NCBI RefSeq assembly: GCF_040412425.1
Contig: NC_089788.1
Coordinates: forward strand, 70,524,720 to 70,588,719
Length of the DNA: 64,000 nt
Direction: 5' to 3'
DNA from: Macrobrachium rosenbergii
Taxonomy: Eukaryota; Arthropoda; Malacostraca; Decapoda; Palaemonidae
The notes below the pieces were generated by a model, which saw only the letters and a list, made by a program, of their open reading frames with translations, was not told the DNA's origin and ran no database searches. Both the position numbers and the translations under genes were made by a program. Every line of letters starts with the position of its first letter. The first letter of the stretch is position 1. Positions 25,901 through 43,482 of this stretch are shown piece by piece.

Positions 25901-26480
25901 AACTGTGAAACCATAAATAAAAGATGGTAAATTCCTCAAATTATCTCACCTGTACTGTACTTCATTATATACACCCTTTTATGTAGTGCTTGGTCAACAA
26001 ATTTTATTAATAAACGATATCTCTGTGCGGAGCTATTCTGTAGAATTACCAAAGTCTTAAACACAACAGCCCTAGCAAAGAACAACTGGTAATTCTTGTA
26101 TTGTTCCCCGGTCAGGCAACAAAACCATCAGGCCTTTGGTTAATAAAATACTGCAAGTGTAACTTACAGTAGCTAGCTTAGATTAACCATTAATAGGCTA
26201 CATACTGGCCTACTCTACCTATATCTGATTTCACTTTTATAGGCCTTCGATTAGTCTGCTAATCAGAACAGTCTGTTAGAAGTTTACAAATTAAGCTATG
26301 GCCCTACACTAGGGTATGTTGTAGAACAGCCTACAGTTTCTCTTGGTGGCCTAGGATACAAGGATTTACAGAATGAATTTTGTAGTTTCAGCAGTCTATT
26401 ATGCCTCTTTCTTTATTTCTAGCAAATAACAATAACGTCTACGTAATCCTTCACTTTGCCTAGCTGAGACTGGCTTCGAA
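22931..26480. other. No gene recognised
   Basis: Short open stretches occur on both strands between 23.6 and 24.9 kb, some protein-like, but no motif or consistent splice structure could be assigned. They may be older retroelement sequence linked to the DIRS-like relic. Confidence 0.35.
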
Positions 26481-26687
26481 TAACCCTACCCTACCGGCAG
26501 TGAGGCTACTTGACACCACCACAGGCTCCACTGAAGCAGACTTTGGCAGACGCCAAACACACAGACGACGAGAGAATAGCAAGGGTTTGACAAGCTCGGC
26601 CCTTCCAACCACTGACACTTTGCAGGGGCCAACGGATACGGCAACTAAAACTCAATTACCTTCATCAAGTTCGCTTTTCTGACTCAC

Positions 26688-26832
26688 TACGGCAGAGCGA
26701 CTGCACCAGACAATGTACTCCCTCTTCAGAAACAAAGTTCGACGCTTCCTTTGGCACTTGGAACCGTGCACGCCCTATAGCTGTGATAGGGGCGGCCTTC
26801 CCCCTTCAATTACGCACGGCATGCTGTTTATA
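26688..26832 (-). promoter_or_regulatory. Candidate promoter and untranslated first exon of the CUB/sushi gene
   Basis: This lies in a locally GC/CpG-richer block (about 26480-26960). Minus-strand TATAAA is at 26832-26827, and a GTGAGT donor at 26687-26682 would end an untranslated exon starting near 26800. No good initiator was found at the expected spacing. Chosen by context only. Confidence 0.2.
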
Positions 26833-26960
26833 TTTGGCAGCAAATTGGTCTTAATTATCAAATGCCATCACATTAGCTTCCCCGATGCCCATCCTACTTG
26901 CTTCGATCTGTCAAGCATCCCGCAACTTTGTTCGCGCGTTGTTTTCCACCAAATCTTGGC

Positions 26961-28715
26961 ACAGCGGCGTCTCTGGCCCCACCAAATTAACAGGTTTTTT
27001 ATCCTTACTGTAGTAAATTTAACTAATGACAATATATTACCTGGATAGCTCCACTGTGATGAATGTATTGAGTGTGAATCATTGCAATTGATTACTCGCG
27101 TCACAGTTTAATTGTCTACTGTCTGCTTTAAGATGGGGTTGACATTCAACAATTTCGCTTGTGAATATTTCAGGTTAGCGAGGTCTAACTCGAGTATAGT
27201 TTCTTCAAATAATTTATATAATAAAATTAACGAATATTAACACCAACTATACTGCTTAAATGATTCCAGTTGTAATATTGTAGACTAGTTATCTAATACG
27301 TAAGCTGTATATAACAGCTTCGTCTGCAGCCGAAAGGGAGTGGTATGATGTTAGCTGACGATTTTATATTCCCATGACATTTTCTATGGCGGTACTGTCG
27401 GCATCACATTGAAAAAAAAGGAAATGCCTTCATTCTAAAGTCCGTATGGCATTGATTTGAGACAGTACATCTTTCATATCAAAACAGTTTGATGTTATAG
27501 TCTTTTTAGATTTAGAATTTCTAGTTAGACAGTATGGCACTAGCGAATACATCATGTAAAAACAAAAATGCCAGTGAAAAGGTTATCTCACAAACTGGCA
27601 TCTGCTTCATACAAAAAAAGGACTTGCTTGAGCTGTTGTGCTCAAGGATATATTCAACAATTGTTTGTTTGTCTGTATCATCTCTTTCCCCTCTCTCAGA
27701 AGGATGCAAAGAAAGTTCCTGAAGACTGATAAATGACGAATACAAAGGGATTTCGAGTACTTCACCGAGAAGAAGGGCACAAACTGGAAAAAAAAGAACT
27801 GGTGTCATCTGTAGGCTATGATACCCAGGCATGGGTTAACATGACCCTTGGTTTGCCTTTGTTGTCATTGTTTTTTATACCATCCCAGAGATGTTAATGA
27901 GAAGAACTACTACAGTATGTGAGAGATATAATGGGTTTGCTTCAGACCTGTTGTCTGATTCTTTGTTTCACTTTTTGCTGTGCAAGTGGGATTGAAATAA
28001 TGTGGTCACTGGAATATTTTGGAAGAGGAAAGAAAAGCAAGAAAAACAAATAATGTTTATATATACATAAGCTTAGGCTAGATTTAAGTCAGACGTAGTT
28101 TCGAACAAAAGCAAAAGTTTAAGTAAATGTTAACACTAGCTGAGATCATAGGCTCATTCGCTGACTTCAGTAACACTGTTAATCTTGAGTTAATTATGTA
28201 CAAAGCCAATTCATATTTGTACTGAAATTAACAGGCTAAGAGAAAGGAACAGCGATTACGTTTTTCGATGTTAAAAAAAAAAATAGAAGGTGAGGCTGCA
28301 TTTGTGAGGTCTGTTAATAAGCAGGAGTCAAAAGTGTTAAGCAAGACTAGATGAAGTTTCATTCATTTGATTTTAAATAAAAAAAACTTTAGTGAATACA
28401 GAATAGCTGTGCTGAATGCATTTAAATCTTCTAAAGCGAAAGCTTATGGATAGTTGAGGGTTTTATCTTTTCTCATATTTAGATGTTCAGTACCCAGGTT
28501 CTGTTTGTGTACTTATTTATATACAGTTATTTGTTTTTATGCATTTGGCTCAATCTCCTCTTAGGTCTACCATGGGATATAATTTTATAAAGAAAATTCC
28601 TGACATAACAAGATGCTATGAGACTAAAAGACCTACTTTGAAAGTTAAACAGCACAATGCTTAGGGGAACTAGTGACATTAACATCTTCAGAACTTCCTA
28701 TGGGCCAGCGTAACT
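26961..28715. other. No gene recognised
   Basis: AT-rich; no exon, RNA gene or named repeat could be supported. Confidence 0.4.
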
Positions 28716-28814
28716 CAAGAAGAAGAAGAAGAAGAAGAAGAAGAAGAAGAAGAAGAAGAAGAAGAAGAAGAAGAAGGCGGGGGGGGGGGGGAGGGGAGGA
28801 GGAGGAGGAGGAGA
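28716..28814. repeat. Purine tract: (AAG)n, G run, (GGA)n
   Basis: About 20 AAG triplets, then a 13-G-class run and GGA repeats, purine throughout except one C at 28778. Confidence 0.95.
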
Positions 28815-29427
28815 ACCGTTGCACCACAGCACTTGGATAGACAGTTCTCTGCCAAGGTTAAGGGTGAGGAAAGCCACTTGGGATTAAGTAGGGACAGGAT
28901 GCGTTGAGTAGACGCGCGTTTAGAGTATTCTGGAGAAAAGTTCGTACGTTTAAGTAGCTTGTAGGCTCTGTGCCTTAGTCACTGACAGATATTCATTTTG
29001 GGTAGGAAAGGGAGGACATACAGTAATTATCATTTTCTCGCAAATTTTATCATTCAGTACTATAAATTTAATGGTTTTTCCATTGATTTTAATAACGGAA
29101 TATGCACTGTAGCTATTTTTTAGAGTACTGTATAATGTTTACTGGAAAAATAATTTTCTGATGCTCTTCTAACTAGGCAGAATTCAGATTCAAACTTCAG
29201 TGTTGCTGTAGTTTCTGCAGATTTTAGAATTGCTCAGTGAGGGGCTGTGGTATTGGATCTCTTCGCATACTGTGAGTGCATATTTGGGTTGGGTTACATC
29301 GTGGTACCATTCCTGTAATTACAGTAGACTTCATTATCAAGCACTTACAAGAAATGCCACTATTAAAGCATAAATACTATTAGAAATCTGAAGGGAATCG
29401 GATAAAACGTATTTTGCTATATGTAGC

Positions 29428-29434
29428 TATTATT

Positions 29435-29511
<77 letters not shown>

Positions 29512-29512
29512 G

Positions 29513-29546
<34 letters not shown>
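29428..29546. repeat. (AAT)n followed by (ATT)n, inverted
   Basis: About 75 bp of AAT (29437-29511) joins about 33 bp of ATT (29513-29546) with almost no spacer, so the two halves are complementary. Confidence 0.95.
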
Positions 29547-29547
<1 letters not shown>

Positions 29548-29862
29548 TGGATATGCACAAAAATTCACACGAAAGCCTAAAAAAAAACATAGAACAGAAT
29601 TCATATGTAAACATACAGAAAACAAAAGGGAAACAGCTAGATATAGGTCTATTTAAAAGCTGGCAAAGACACTCCAAATAAACACCTTTAATTAGCAATG
29701 AAGAAACCAAGATAATTACCAGATGAAAACTTTATCCGAAGAGATACGCAGTTAATTCTAAAATGGCCTTTATCAATGACATCTGTAAACAAAGAGCAGT
29801 AGCCCGTACTAACTTTAAAGTCCAATAGAAAAACACCAGGTTAATAGTTATAGGAAAAAGTA

Positions 29863-29965
29863 TACCTTAGCTTAACCAAACCACTGAGCTGATTAACAGC
29901 TCTCCTAGGGCTGGCCCGAAGGATTAGACTTATTTTACGTGGCTAAGAACCTACAGCTAAAATGA
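29863..29965 (+). mobile_element. Interspersed repeat family B, copy 1 (internally deleted)
   Basis: Shares CACTGAGCTGATTAACAGCT, GGGCTGGCCCGAAGGATTAG and ACGTGGCTAAGAACC with the copy at 40.8 kb, but jumps from AAGAACC straight to TACAGCT, missing about 23 bp. Confidence 0.85.
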
Positions 29966-33396
<3,431 letters not shown>

Positions 33397-33469
<73 letters not shown>

Positions 33470-33495
33470 AGTATATATATATATATATATATTAT

Positions 33496-33575
<80 letters not shown>
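33397..33575. repeat. (TA)n microsatellite in two blocks
   Basis: Two TA blocks split by a GTATGAG interruption near 33465. Confidence 0.98.
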
Positions 33576-33578
<3 letters not shown>

Positions 33579-33750
33579 CACGAAGTGTACCAAGTACCTG
33601 GTTATTACACAACTAATCACAGATTTCGAAAGCTTACAATCTTAAACTTGACGCAATTGCCATGAGCTTCAGTGCAATACTTGTTGCATTTCTCAAAAGT
33701 ACACGTTTTTACTAGACAACCGTACGGAATACATGTAACATTGCGAAATC

Positions 33751-34023
<273 letters not shown>

Positions 34024-34027
<4 letters not shown>

Positions 34028-37020
34028 GGAGGCAGGCCCCATTAGCCAAGAGGGGTGGCAAGCAGAGAGGTCTGAGTGGTACCATCAAGCCTTCCTCCCC
34101 AAATTTGAGACACCTTCCGCATAACACTGTAATTAGGAATGTTTTGATTGTAAAGATAAATTTTTACTTCAAAATAACATTTGGAAATCAACTAAATAAC
34201 CATATTAAACTGAGGGGACTACAGAAAACTCATTACCACTTGAAAGAAACAATATGTCATAGGTCAGATGCATTAACGTTTAACGGAAAATATTATGCAT
34301 GACTATTCAAGGCATATTCTTTAAAGGGAAAATATGTATATAGACATTTTTATGAGTGAAGAGCCTATTTGGTGATTCTGAATGACTCCGGGAGAAATGA
34401 GAAGATTATTCACTGCCAAATTCATTTTGTGCTCATTCAACATTGTTGCAAATTATTAATTTTAACAACCAAAACATTTATATTGCAAATTATTCATTTT
34501 AACAGCCAAAAAATGTAGCCCTTTAAAAAGGGATAAGCACGAATCCGAAGTTAATGTTTCCAACCAGCTCAGGAAGACAAATTTATATTCAAAACAAACA
34601 CTAGGTTGAATTCATATCCGGGGCTCCGGTTCTGACTAGGTAAGGTTAGGTTAAGTATAAAGATTACCTAGTTAGGTGAGGTTAGTTGGGTAGGATACTC
34701 ACAAAATGGCCCATGTGGCTATTGGTGTATATTCCAATACCCAGAAAGATTTGAATGACATATGGTTTTATGCAAATGTACTTGAGAGAATACAATAATG
34801 GCAGCACACAGGAAAGTGCACCAAGATACCTTGCTTAGTTTAGCCGATTACCTTAAAACAGTGTTGAAGATTTACTTGATGGACAACAGAAAATGGAAGG
34901 TACGTATTCACACTTGTAGCAAGTGACAGAGGACATCCTGAATGCTAGCAGATTCCCAAGGCACTTGCGGGTACTGACAATTTCCTATTACAGGGCAGGA
35001 AGTAAAACAAGCACTTAAGTATAAGTGGACTTCGACCCAAGACGAGGTGAACCCCACAAGACAGTGAGCCGAGATTTGTCTCTTCCAGCTCACACCTTAT
35101 CTTTAGACAAGAAAATAATCCCATGGACGGGAGAGTAACAGGTGTAAAACTTCTAGCAAGGATCGTCAAGTTTGTGGAGTAGTGTGACCTTTTTCACTAG
35201 ATGGCACTGTTTAAGACTAATGATACGAGATACTGTATCTGTTGATGGTACATCACAAATCATTAAAATTAGGGCTGCTGCACCCGTGTTTTGCGATGGC
35301 CTCAGTTCTAACAGAAGGACATGTATTTATCTTTATTCCCTACCGAATCATATAAATAAAGTCATCACCATACTATTGCTTCTTCTGTAAAAGTTAAAGA
35401 AATAACAAATCTCAGTATTCATGATATTATATCTATCTTTTTATTCTTGATCCATATTCATTCCTTTCCAAAAGTACCTTAATTTTTTCTTTGCATGGTT
35501 AATTTGCTTTGCTTCTGGAAGCGTTGCTATAAAATCAGATTGGGCAATTACTTTTATTCCACTTGAATACAGTGGTTAAAAGGACGGGCAACCAAGTGTC
35601 TTTGTGTAGCCCACGCTGGTTGAAACCTATAACTGTAAGTCAAGAAACAGAGAAACAACAAGAAAATCTTATAAATGGCCGGTAGAAGACCCTTATGCCT
35701 ATTCAGCTGCAATGAAATCAAGCACTTTTACACCATTCCTCAGTGAACTTGATTCTCACGTTAGTAATAACTCTTTAAAACCTTCAGTAAAAAAAGGGGG
35801 GAATTAAACAAGCTCAGACGTTTTCATTTTATTCCTACAAAGCTTCTAAGAGTAATCGTCATGAAAATTTTGTAGTATAAAATTTGTCAAATACTTCGCG
35901 TTATACAGTAATAGTATCTATGAACTGATATGATCAGTCTTACACTAGAGTTCTGAATATACCTCTATCAGGTTTGTCCGTACATTTAAGCGTAGCTGCT
36001 TCTTGTTACAAAGAGATACAAAAACCTTGGTCAAAATGGCCATATAAAAATAGCAAAGTTATGTTAGATTTATTGCTCTCTTACACACCTAGTGCATAAA
36101 ATCTGACAAACATTCTGAGAGGTTTGTTTTGCTTTTAAGTTTTATATTTTAATTCTAAAATCTCTACGCGTCAAACCAACGTGCAACTTGGCAATCAAAT
36201 ATAGACCTACAAAGTTCCTCTCAAAATCTTCTATTGCACTCATCATCTGGGAAACAGGTTTTGTTACTGTTAAACTAATTACAACAAAAATCAAATTCTG
36301 ACAGGAATAAAGATAACCTTTTTACTACTATTATTTTACGACTAACTTAATTCACGCAGGCTCTTAGGAGCACAACAAAGCTTTTAAGGAACCAAGACTT
36401 CCATCTTTCCAAAAATTGCTCACCCACGATTCATCCGTAAAAGCATGACCAAACACTTGATATTTGCTGTTTAATACTAAGATCCCCCGTTGGAGAAAAA
36501 AACGGGTTATTCAACCTCCTCATTCATATAAAAGAATACTTTGTATTTTGTACAGTTCATTGTGAAAAACAATTCCATTTACATATGGCAACATCAAAGT
36601 TCCCGAAGCAAGGATTCAAGATGCAAATATAATAGATGGGAAATTGTCATAAATTTTTTTTATAGCTAGTTGTGGGATATGTCTGAAATTGTATTTTGTT
36701 GTACACTGATACTGTGCCATTTGCAAGTACAATACGTATCTGTATGAATGCATGCATGTAAAGTACTTGCATATGCTTTCACAGAAGAGGGACTTTTATG
36801 CTTCCCCGAATTTGAATTTGCCTGGAGAAATTGAAAGATAAAAAAAAAACGTATAATTGCTGATAAACTAATAAAAACATAATAACATCGAAGATAAAAT
36901 AAAAGGAAGATATTTCTAGAAAAGAGTAAAACATATTTCTGACTAAAATTTACCAAAACTTTGGTACTGTATTTAGATAAAACATATACTTTGGCAGGGA
37001 TTTACAGTAGACGAAGACAG

Positions 37021-37022
<2 letters not shown>
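34024..37022. other. 3' flank of the transglutaminase gene, no gene recognised
   Basis: Mostly unique AT-rich sequence. No exon could be supported on either strand. The transglutaminase 3' UTR may extend into its upper end. Confidence 0.4.

Positions 37023-37079
<57 letters not shown>
37023..37079. repeat. (GA)n microsatellite
   Basis: About 28 uninterrupted AG units, 140 bp beyond the transglutaminase stop codon. Confidence 0.98.
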
Positions 37080-37081
<2 letters not shown>

Positions 37082-37215
37082 AGCTAACCAAATTCATTAC
37101 CACATGGCACATCAACAAGTCATGAACGAACACGATAAGAGAGGGTTGATTGCAGCTGCATTTTGACATGAAATAAAAAAAAAATCTCCCCATCTCGGTT
37201 CTCTCTCTGTTCTCC

Positions 37216-37221
37216 TTTATT
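37216..37221 (-). terminator. AATAAA hexamer overlapping the transglutaminase stop codon
   Basis: The last codon and stop read GAA TAA A, so a canonical poly(A) hexamer overlaps the stop. It would give an almost absent 3' UTR if used. Other AATAAA hexamers on the minus strand lie over 1 kb downstream (for example near 36070), so the used site is unknown. Confidence 0.25.
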
Positions 37222-37364
37222 CTTCTTTCTTGATCTGCATGGTCTTTGTTCCTGAAATGTCGAAGAGCTCCTTGGAGTTGAAAGAGGCGATGATCTTACG
37301 CTCTCCGTGAATACGTGGAAGGAATTTGATGGAGTGGCTGAATTTTCCTTTTGGTGGTACGGTC
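37217..37364 (-). CDS. TGase: Transglutaminase exon 13 (last)
   Basis: Residues 704-752 and the TAA stop. Reads [18 protein letters not shown] and ends [15 protein letters not shown]. Acceptor TTCTGTACAG. Confidence 0.95.
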
Positions 37365-38437
37365 CTGTACAGAAAGTGAGGAAACTGTATGAGTATTGGG
37401 ACTAGTAAGTGAATTTTTTTTAAACTTACTGAAGATCTTGTGAACTAAGGAATGCAGAAGGGTGAACTGTAAAGACACTGGGAAGAGGTATTATACAACT
37501 TAATTGATAAAGGACAGTAAGCAAATCTTTTTGACACATATAACAAAATCTTCTTAAGGATTGGCTGACGGTTTTTCTTCATTAGACAGCAAAGAAAGAA
37601 TGACTGATGCACTAGATTCAAAGGCAGAAGAATTAACTTTTGTTCACCAAAGACGGGACTAAGTAATTTCCTGCAAGAGTCTCACGGGAAACGCCACTCA
37701 CGAAGAAGGTTGAAGATGGCAAATGTCAATATTAGAATTACGTCAGTACCTCACAAACGCTGATAACATTTAATATATCTCTATTTAAATGAATAAGGGA
37801 ATTAAAAGACAACATTTCTTTGTGGAGAACCTGAACATAGACATGTTCCAGTTGACGGCAATAAATGATACATAAAAAAAGATGACCAGGTCTTCTTCTT
37901 CTTACTTTTCCAAGTTGATAGCTCTGGGCCTCATGAGACCGGGACCGTCGACGCTGAGATGGCACTCCGTCAGGGGCGTGTCGAGTGGGTTGGTGAAGGA
38001 GAAGGACACCTCGCACAACTTCTTGACTACGCCCTCATCGGGACCCTAAAACGAAGGAACAATACCGAATGAGAACCATTACATATACTGGAATAATGTG
38101 TGGGTAAGACCCACTGCAAACGATACATGCTTATGAAACACCGGGGAATGTTTTTGGTGGCTGTGTTCAAGTTTTTTACCCAAGAATAGTGTGTTGTAAA
38201 TACATCTATTAGAAATAAATTTTCTCGGCACGTATTTTTAAGTACATAATTATTGCTTGAGAAACACTGCCCCTTTCTTGTATTGCCAGAAAGTCTTCCT
38301 AAATAATAATATATAAATATTCCTATCCAAAACATAACATTCAATAATTTATTACGAAATTATCTTATGAGGACAGAATTACAAGATATGAAATTTTGAT
38401 AACAGTGGAATTCACTGAAAATAAAGACAGCTAAAAT

Positions 38438-38520
<83 letters not shown>

Positions 38521-38569
38521 TGAAATTTTGATAAAAGTGGAATTCACTGAAAATAAAGACAGCTAAAAT

Positions 38570-38622
<53 letters not shown>

Positions 38623-38673
38623 TGAAATTTTGATAAAAGTGGAATTCACTGAAAATAAAGACAGCTGAAATTA

Positions 38674-38754
<81 letters not shown>

Positions 38755-38805
38755 TGAAATTTTGGTGAAAGTGGACTTCACTGAAAATAAAGATAGCTGA
38801 AATTA

Positions 38806-38876
<71 letters not shown>

Positions 38877-38927
38877 TGAAATTTTGATGAAAGTGGACTT
38901 CACTGAAAATAAAGACAGCTAAAATCA

Positions 38928-38964
<37 letters not shown>

Positions 38965-41900
38965 CTTACCTGGATCGTTAACCTGGGCTTTTCCACCTGG
39001 AAGTCATCCTCATCAGTCCAAGTCTGTCCAGTCTGCTGCACACGACAGATGGCGTAGATTTTGAGCATGCACTGTTCCACCAGCTTCTTCCAGTATTCAT
39101 TGTACTGTACAGTCATGGCAATGTCCTGTTTGTGCGGAAAAAAAAAACACAGTTTACTTAACAAAAGTTTCTGATATGTATTCAGTTTCATCAGATGCAG
39201 TTAGAGAAGACATGAGAGATAAATAGTCGTCAGAGGACGATGTGTTTGACAGGGCCAGGTGGAGGAAATCTGTCAAAAACATCGACCCCACATAAGTGGG
39301 AAAAGATGCAGATGAAGAAGAATTCAGTTTCATCAGAATTGGTTATCTTTTTTTTTTTTAACAACTACTTGAAAGCGTAAGACTAAAACATAACTGTTAT
39401 TCAGAAATTTTATCAATTACCAGGTTGCAATGCACCGGATGCCTGCCTCAATAAATGAAATTTACCATCACTTTTGCCAGCTTGGTCAAAAACTGCAACC
39501 CTTTTTATGGGTGGAAAGAGGTTTGTCTATCACTGACGTTGATTATCTTTATTTTGAATAAAGACCAACCATAAAATTTGTTTACTAAATCAAAATATAT
39601 GAGACTGGTTATGTTCTACTCTAGACTGAAACCATAACAGTGAAGTTGGTTAGTCATACACGATATATAAACTATTCAGTACTTAATTACTTTCATGGCC
39701 TTAGTTATAAGTTACAGCATCTAAAACTAATCAGTAATTCTGAGTGATCCTACCTGGGATTGCTTAGGTCCAAGAGCAAAGTTTCCTTCGGCCTTCTTAA
39801 CGAGAGACGCGTTCACGCCTGTGTAGTAGATGGAGTGGGCGCTCAGGTAAGCAGAGATGTTCCTTGGTTCGTCTGATTCGTTGCGGACAACAACCTAAGT
39901 GGAGGGAAAGAAACGTGTCAAGGAAAAATTTAACAGGAATTAATTCGCGTCTAAGGCTAAATAGCATTTGGAAGGTATTCAAACGTCAGGCATCGTCCTC
40001 AGCAATGTTTTAAAGCCGGATCTTCCATTTACAGTGCTGGAAGCGAAGTGATTTCCCGCCAATGTCTTCTTGATTCTCTTTCTACATTAATTCCCATCTG
40101 GTCAAAGTCCTGTTCTCTGCTCTCTTTCCATTGTTTTCTGAGCATTCCTTCATACTAATCATTGTCCTGATACTTCTCTCTTTACCATTTTCCTGACTAT
40201 CTGACCCCTCAAACCCTTTCAGTTTCTGAGATCACAAATACAAGTGTTTATCGTTATCTAAATATAGTCTGAGGTATGTTGTATTTCAGTTTAGGCTAAA
40301 AGATAATGATCATACTCAATGTCAGAATTTGAATAAAAACTCTGTACATTTTCACTTCGGAAGCTACCTCTTCATAAAATCTGCAAAAAGTCATGCCATT
40401 TTCCAAACGCTGGAGACACTCACCTTGACCTGGAAGGGTTGGCCGATGGTAATCTTGTCAATTTCAATGATGTCGAAGACGCAGTCTTCCTTGATGTCTT
40501 TCCTGTACTCGTAATACTGCTGGGCGCGTCGGGATCCTCTGATGGCGTTGTGGACAGCCAGACGCTCGGCAGCGGAGCCCTCCGAGCTCTTGTAGTCTTC
40601 GATCACGTCTTCTTGGTCAGCATCGCCGGTGTCGTCATCTTCGTTGGGCTTCTTGGTCAGAATCTGATGAAAAGAGTAAGAAGTTATATACCTTCCAGGC
40701 TTTTTCAAATGGGGAAGAGAATGGAGTTGGGTATTCTGTTTTGATAGAAGAGGCAGAACATTTCTTTCAAGTCGGGGATACATTGGAGTTGACAGAGGGG
40801 TATATCTTAGTTTAACCAGACCACTGAGCTGATTAACAGCTCTCCTTGGGCTGGCCCGAAGGATTAGATTCATTTCACGTGGCTAAGAACCAACTGGTTA
40901 CCTAGCAACGGGACCTACAGCTTATTGTGTAATCCGAACTACATTATGACGAGAAATGAATTTCTATCACCAGAAATAAATTCCTCTAATTCTGCATAGC
41001 AGTAAGATAGAACGGGTGGGGATTTAACCACGAAATGAGCAACGGAAGAGGTTATGTCAATCTAGAAACACGCAAAGGAAATGAGCATCAGTTACCTGAC
41101 GTCCAATGTGGAACTGGTTCATCTTCAGGCGACTCCATCCCCAGTCACTTGCAGCGTCCTCTCCCCAGTGCATGACATCAGCGTTGACCTCAGAGAATAC
41201 GAATCCTGTGTCGTAGTTCAAGCCGATGTCTCCTCGTCTCACTGCCACCAACGATACTGGTCCACACTGCATCTTATCTGGAGGAACAAACACAAAACTT
41301 TTGCCAGGGTCTGTTTCCAATTACAGTAAAGTGGAGTTCATTAATATCCTAGATCAGTGGATTATAATGGTGCCGCTTGAATGTCAAAAATGTACATTAA
41401 TGATTACTGCAGGACCATTCTGTCACTATTGGTATAGTAATGAATTTAAATACAGCTCTAACAATATATTTTCTTGCATCTTTTAGAAAATATTTTTTTG
41501 ATGGAACAGTATCAGTTTGCCCAGAAAGATGTAAAGGGCTTCTGACTGGATAAAAAAAAAAAAGTAAAAGTACCATTCCAGCCACTGCTCTGGAAGAGAA
41601 AGTCTCTCCTCCATTCAGAAAGCCATGTAACACCCGAGAGGCACCAGATCCTACATTTTATCTAACAGGAACAGCAACCCTAGATTTACTATCTTCCCTT
41701 TATCGCCAAATTCTAGAAACTTGTCTCAACTTCTCATTTCAGATGCCAAGTCTACCGCTTCCTTTTTTAGGTTTCATTTTTCCCATTTCTTTACTTATTT
41801 TCCCTTAGGCCTACGACACAGAAGATCAAACATGGAAAAGGGACTACTCACGTTCGCTCTCCTCCTGTGGCGTGGCATCGATGGCTTGCCAACCGCCGTA

Positions 41901-43411
41901 GCCTGGTGGGAGATCAGGACGAGCCATCCACACATCATTCCACACGTGGAAGTTCCAGATGGAATCCCAGTTTTCACCGTCGGGGCCTCCTGCGAGCTCG
42001 TTGCCAGTTTTGTCGAAGAACTTGTCGATCGTGAGGGAGGAGTTGGTGTCGTGGGCCGAGACGAAGTTGGTGACGGAGCGGCAGGGGATGCCCAGGGCAC
42101 GGCAGACTGTAAGTGGAAAAGGAGTTCGTCTCCAGGTCACTGACATTCGTACGCCAGGTTTGTCCTTCACAGAGTCAGACGTCTGGTGGTTTATCTCCAC
42201 TCTTTGCTATCAAGTGTATTAATGAACTGAATTCCAATCTTATTAAATGATCTTTTATCATTATTCAGAAGATATGCCCCTATTCTTGTGGAAAAAGTCT
42301 ACAGGGGCCACTGACTTGAAATTCAGGCTTCTAAAGAATATGGTGTTCATTTGAAATAAGTTATAGAGGATGATACGAAATACAGAAAGAAGAAATCAGT
42401 TATTACAAGGGGAAAAAGATAAATAAATAAAGAAATCTGAACTTTGTGAATATGAGATCCATGTAACAGGTCTGCACGTTCATTCTAGCGAGGATTAAGA
42501 AGTCATTTGCATAGTAAAATGGATTTTGCTTAAAGGTAACAATTTTCTTAAACATGGCGCCTGTCTCAAGACTGGGGTTCATGAATTTTGTCATTCCATA
42601 TTCAACTGACAATATCTGTTGTCCTTACTTGTTGTGGTGACGGCCGAGTAGACCCAGCACTGTCCATACTTGACAGGTTTGTAACCGTTCTTGACATACT
42701 CCTCCAGGATCCTGACAGAGCCTGTCCATTTGAAGGGTGCCACACCATCACTGTACTCTCCATCCCAGCGGCCCTCCAGGATACCACCTTCGTCAGTGTC
42801 ATTCACCTGAGGAGGACAGATTTGTCAGAATACAGCAATTTTAATGAGACAAATTTCCTTAAATGTAACCTACATTTATGGTAACATTGTTCCATTAGCT
42901 TGTCAGGAGACAGTAATTCTAATGATATAGAACACTTTTCTTAACAACTGTATCCAAAATTTATGGTAAAACAGTCTAGTGAACTTGTTATAAGGCAGCG
43001 ACCATAATGAGATAGAACATTTTTCTTAACAAGTGCATCCAAAATTTGTGGTAAAACAGTTCCTTAAAAACTGTATTCAAAATTTATGGTCAAATAGTTC
43101 AGTAAACTTGTTAGAAGACAACAATCATAATGAGACAAATTTTTCTTAACAATTATATTCAAAATTTATGATGACAGAGTTCAGTAGACTTGTCAGAAGA
43201 GAGCAACTGTCATGAAATGGAATATTTTTCTTAATAACTGTCTCCAAAAATTACTGCAACATTGTTCAGCAGACTTGTTAGGACACAGCCGTTCTAACGA
43301 GATTGAAATCTGTCTCAATTATAGTATCCAAAATATGAAATTTATGGCAACACTTCAATACCAGAAAATGACATTTGAAACTATCTCCTACTAAATGCTA
43401 TTTCCCAAGTG

Positions 43412-43482
<71 letters not shown>

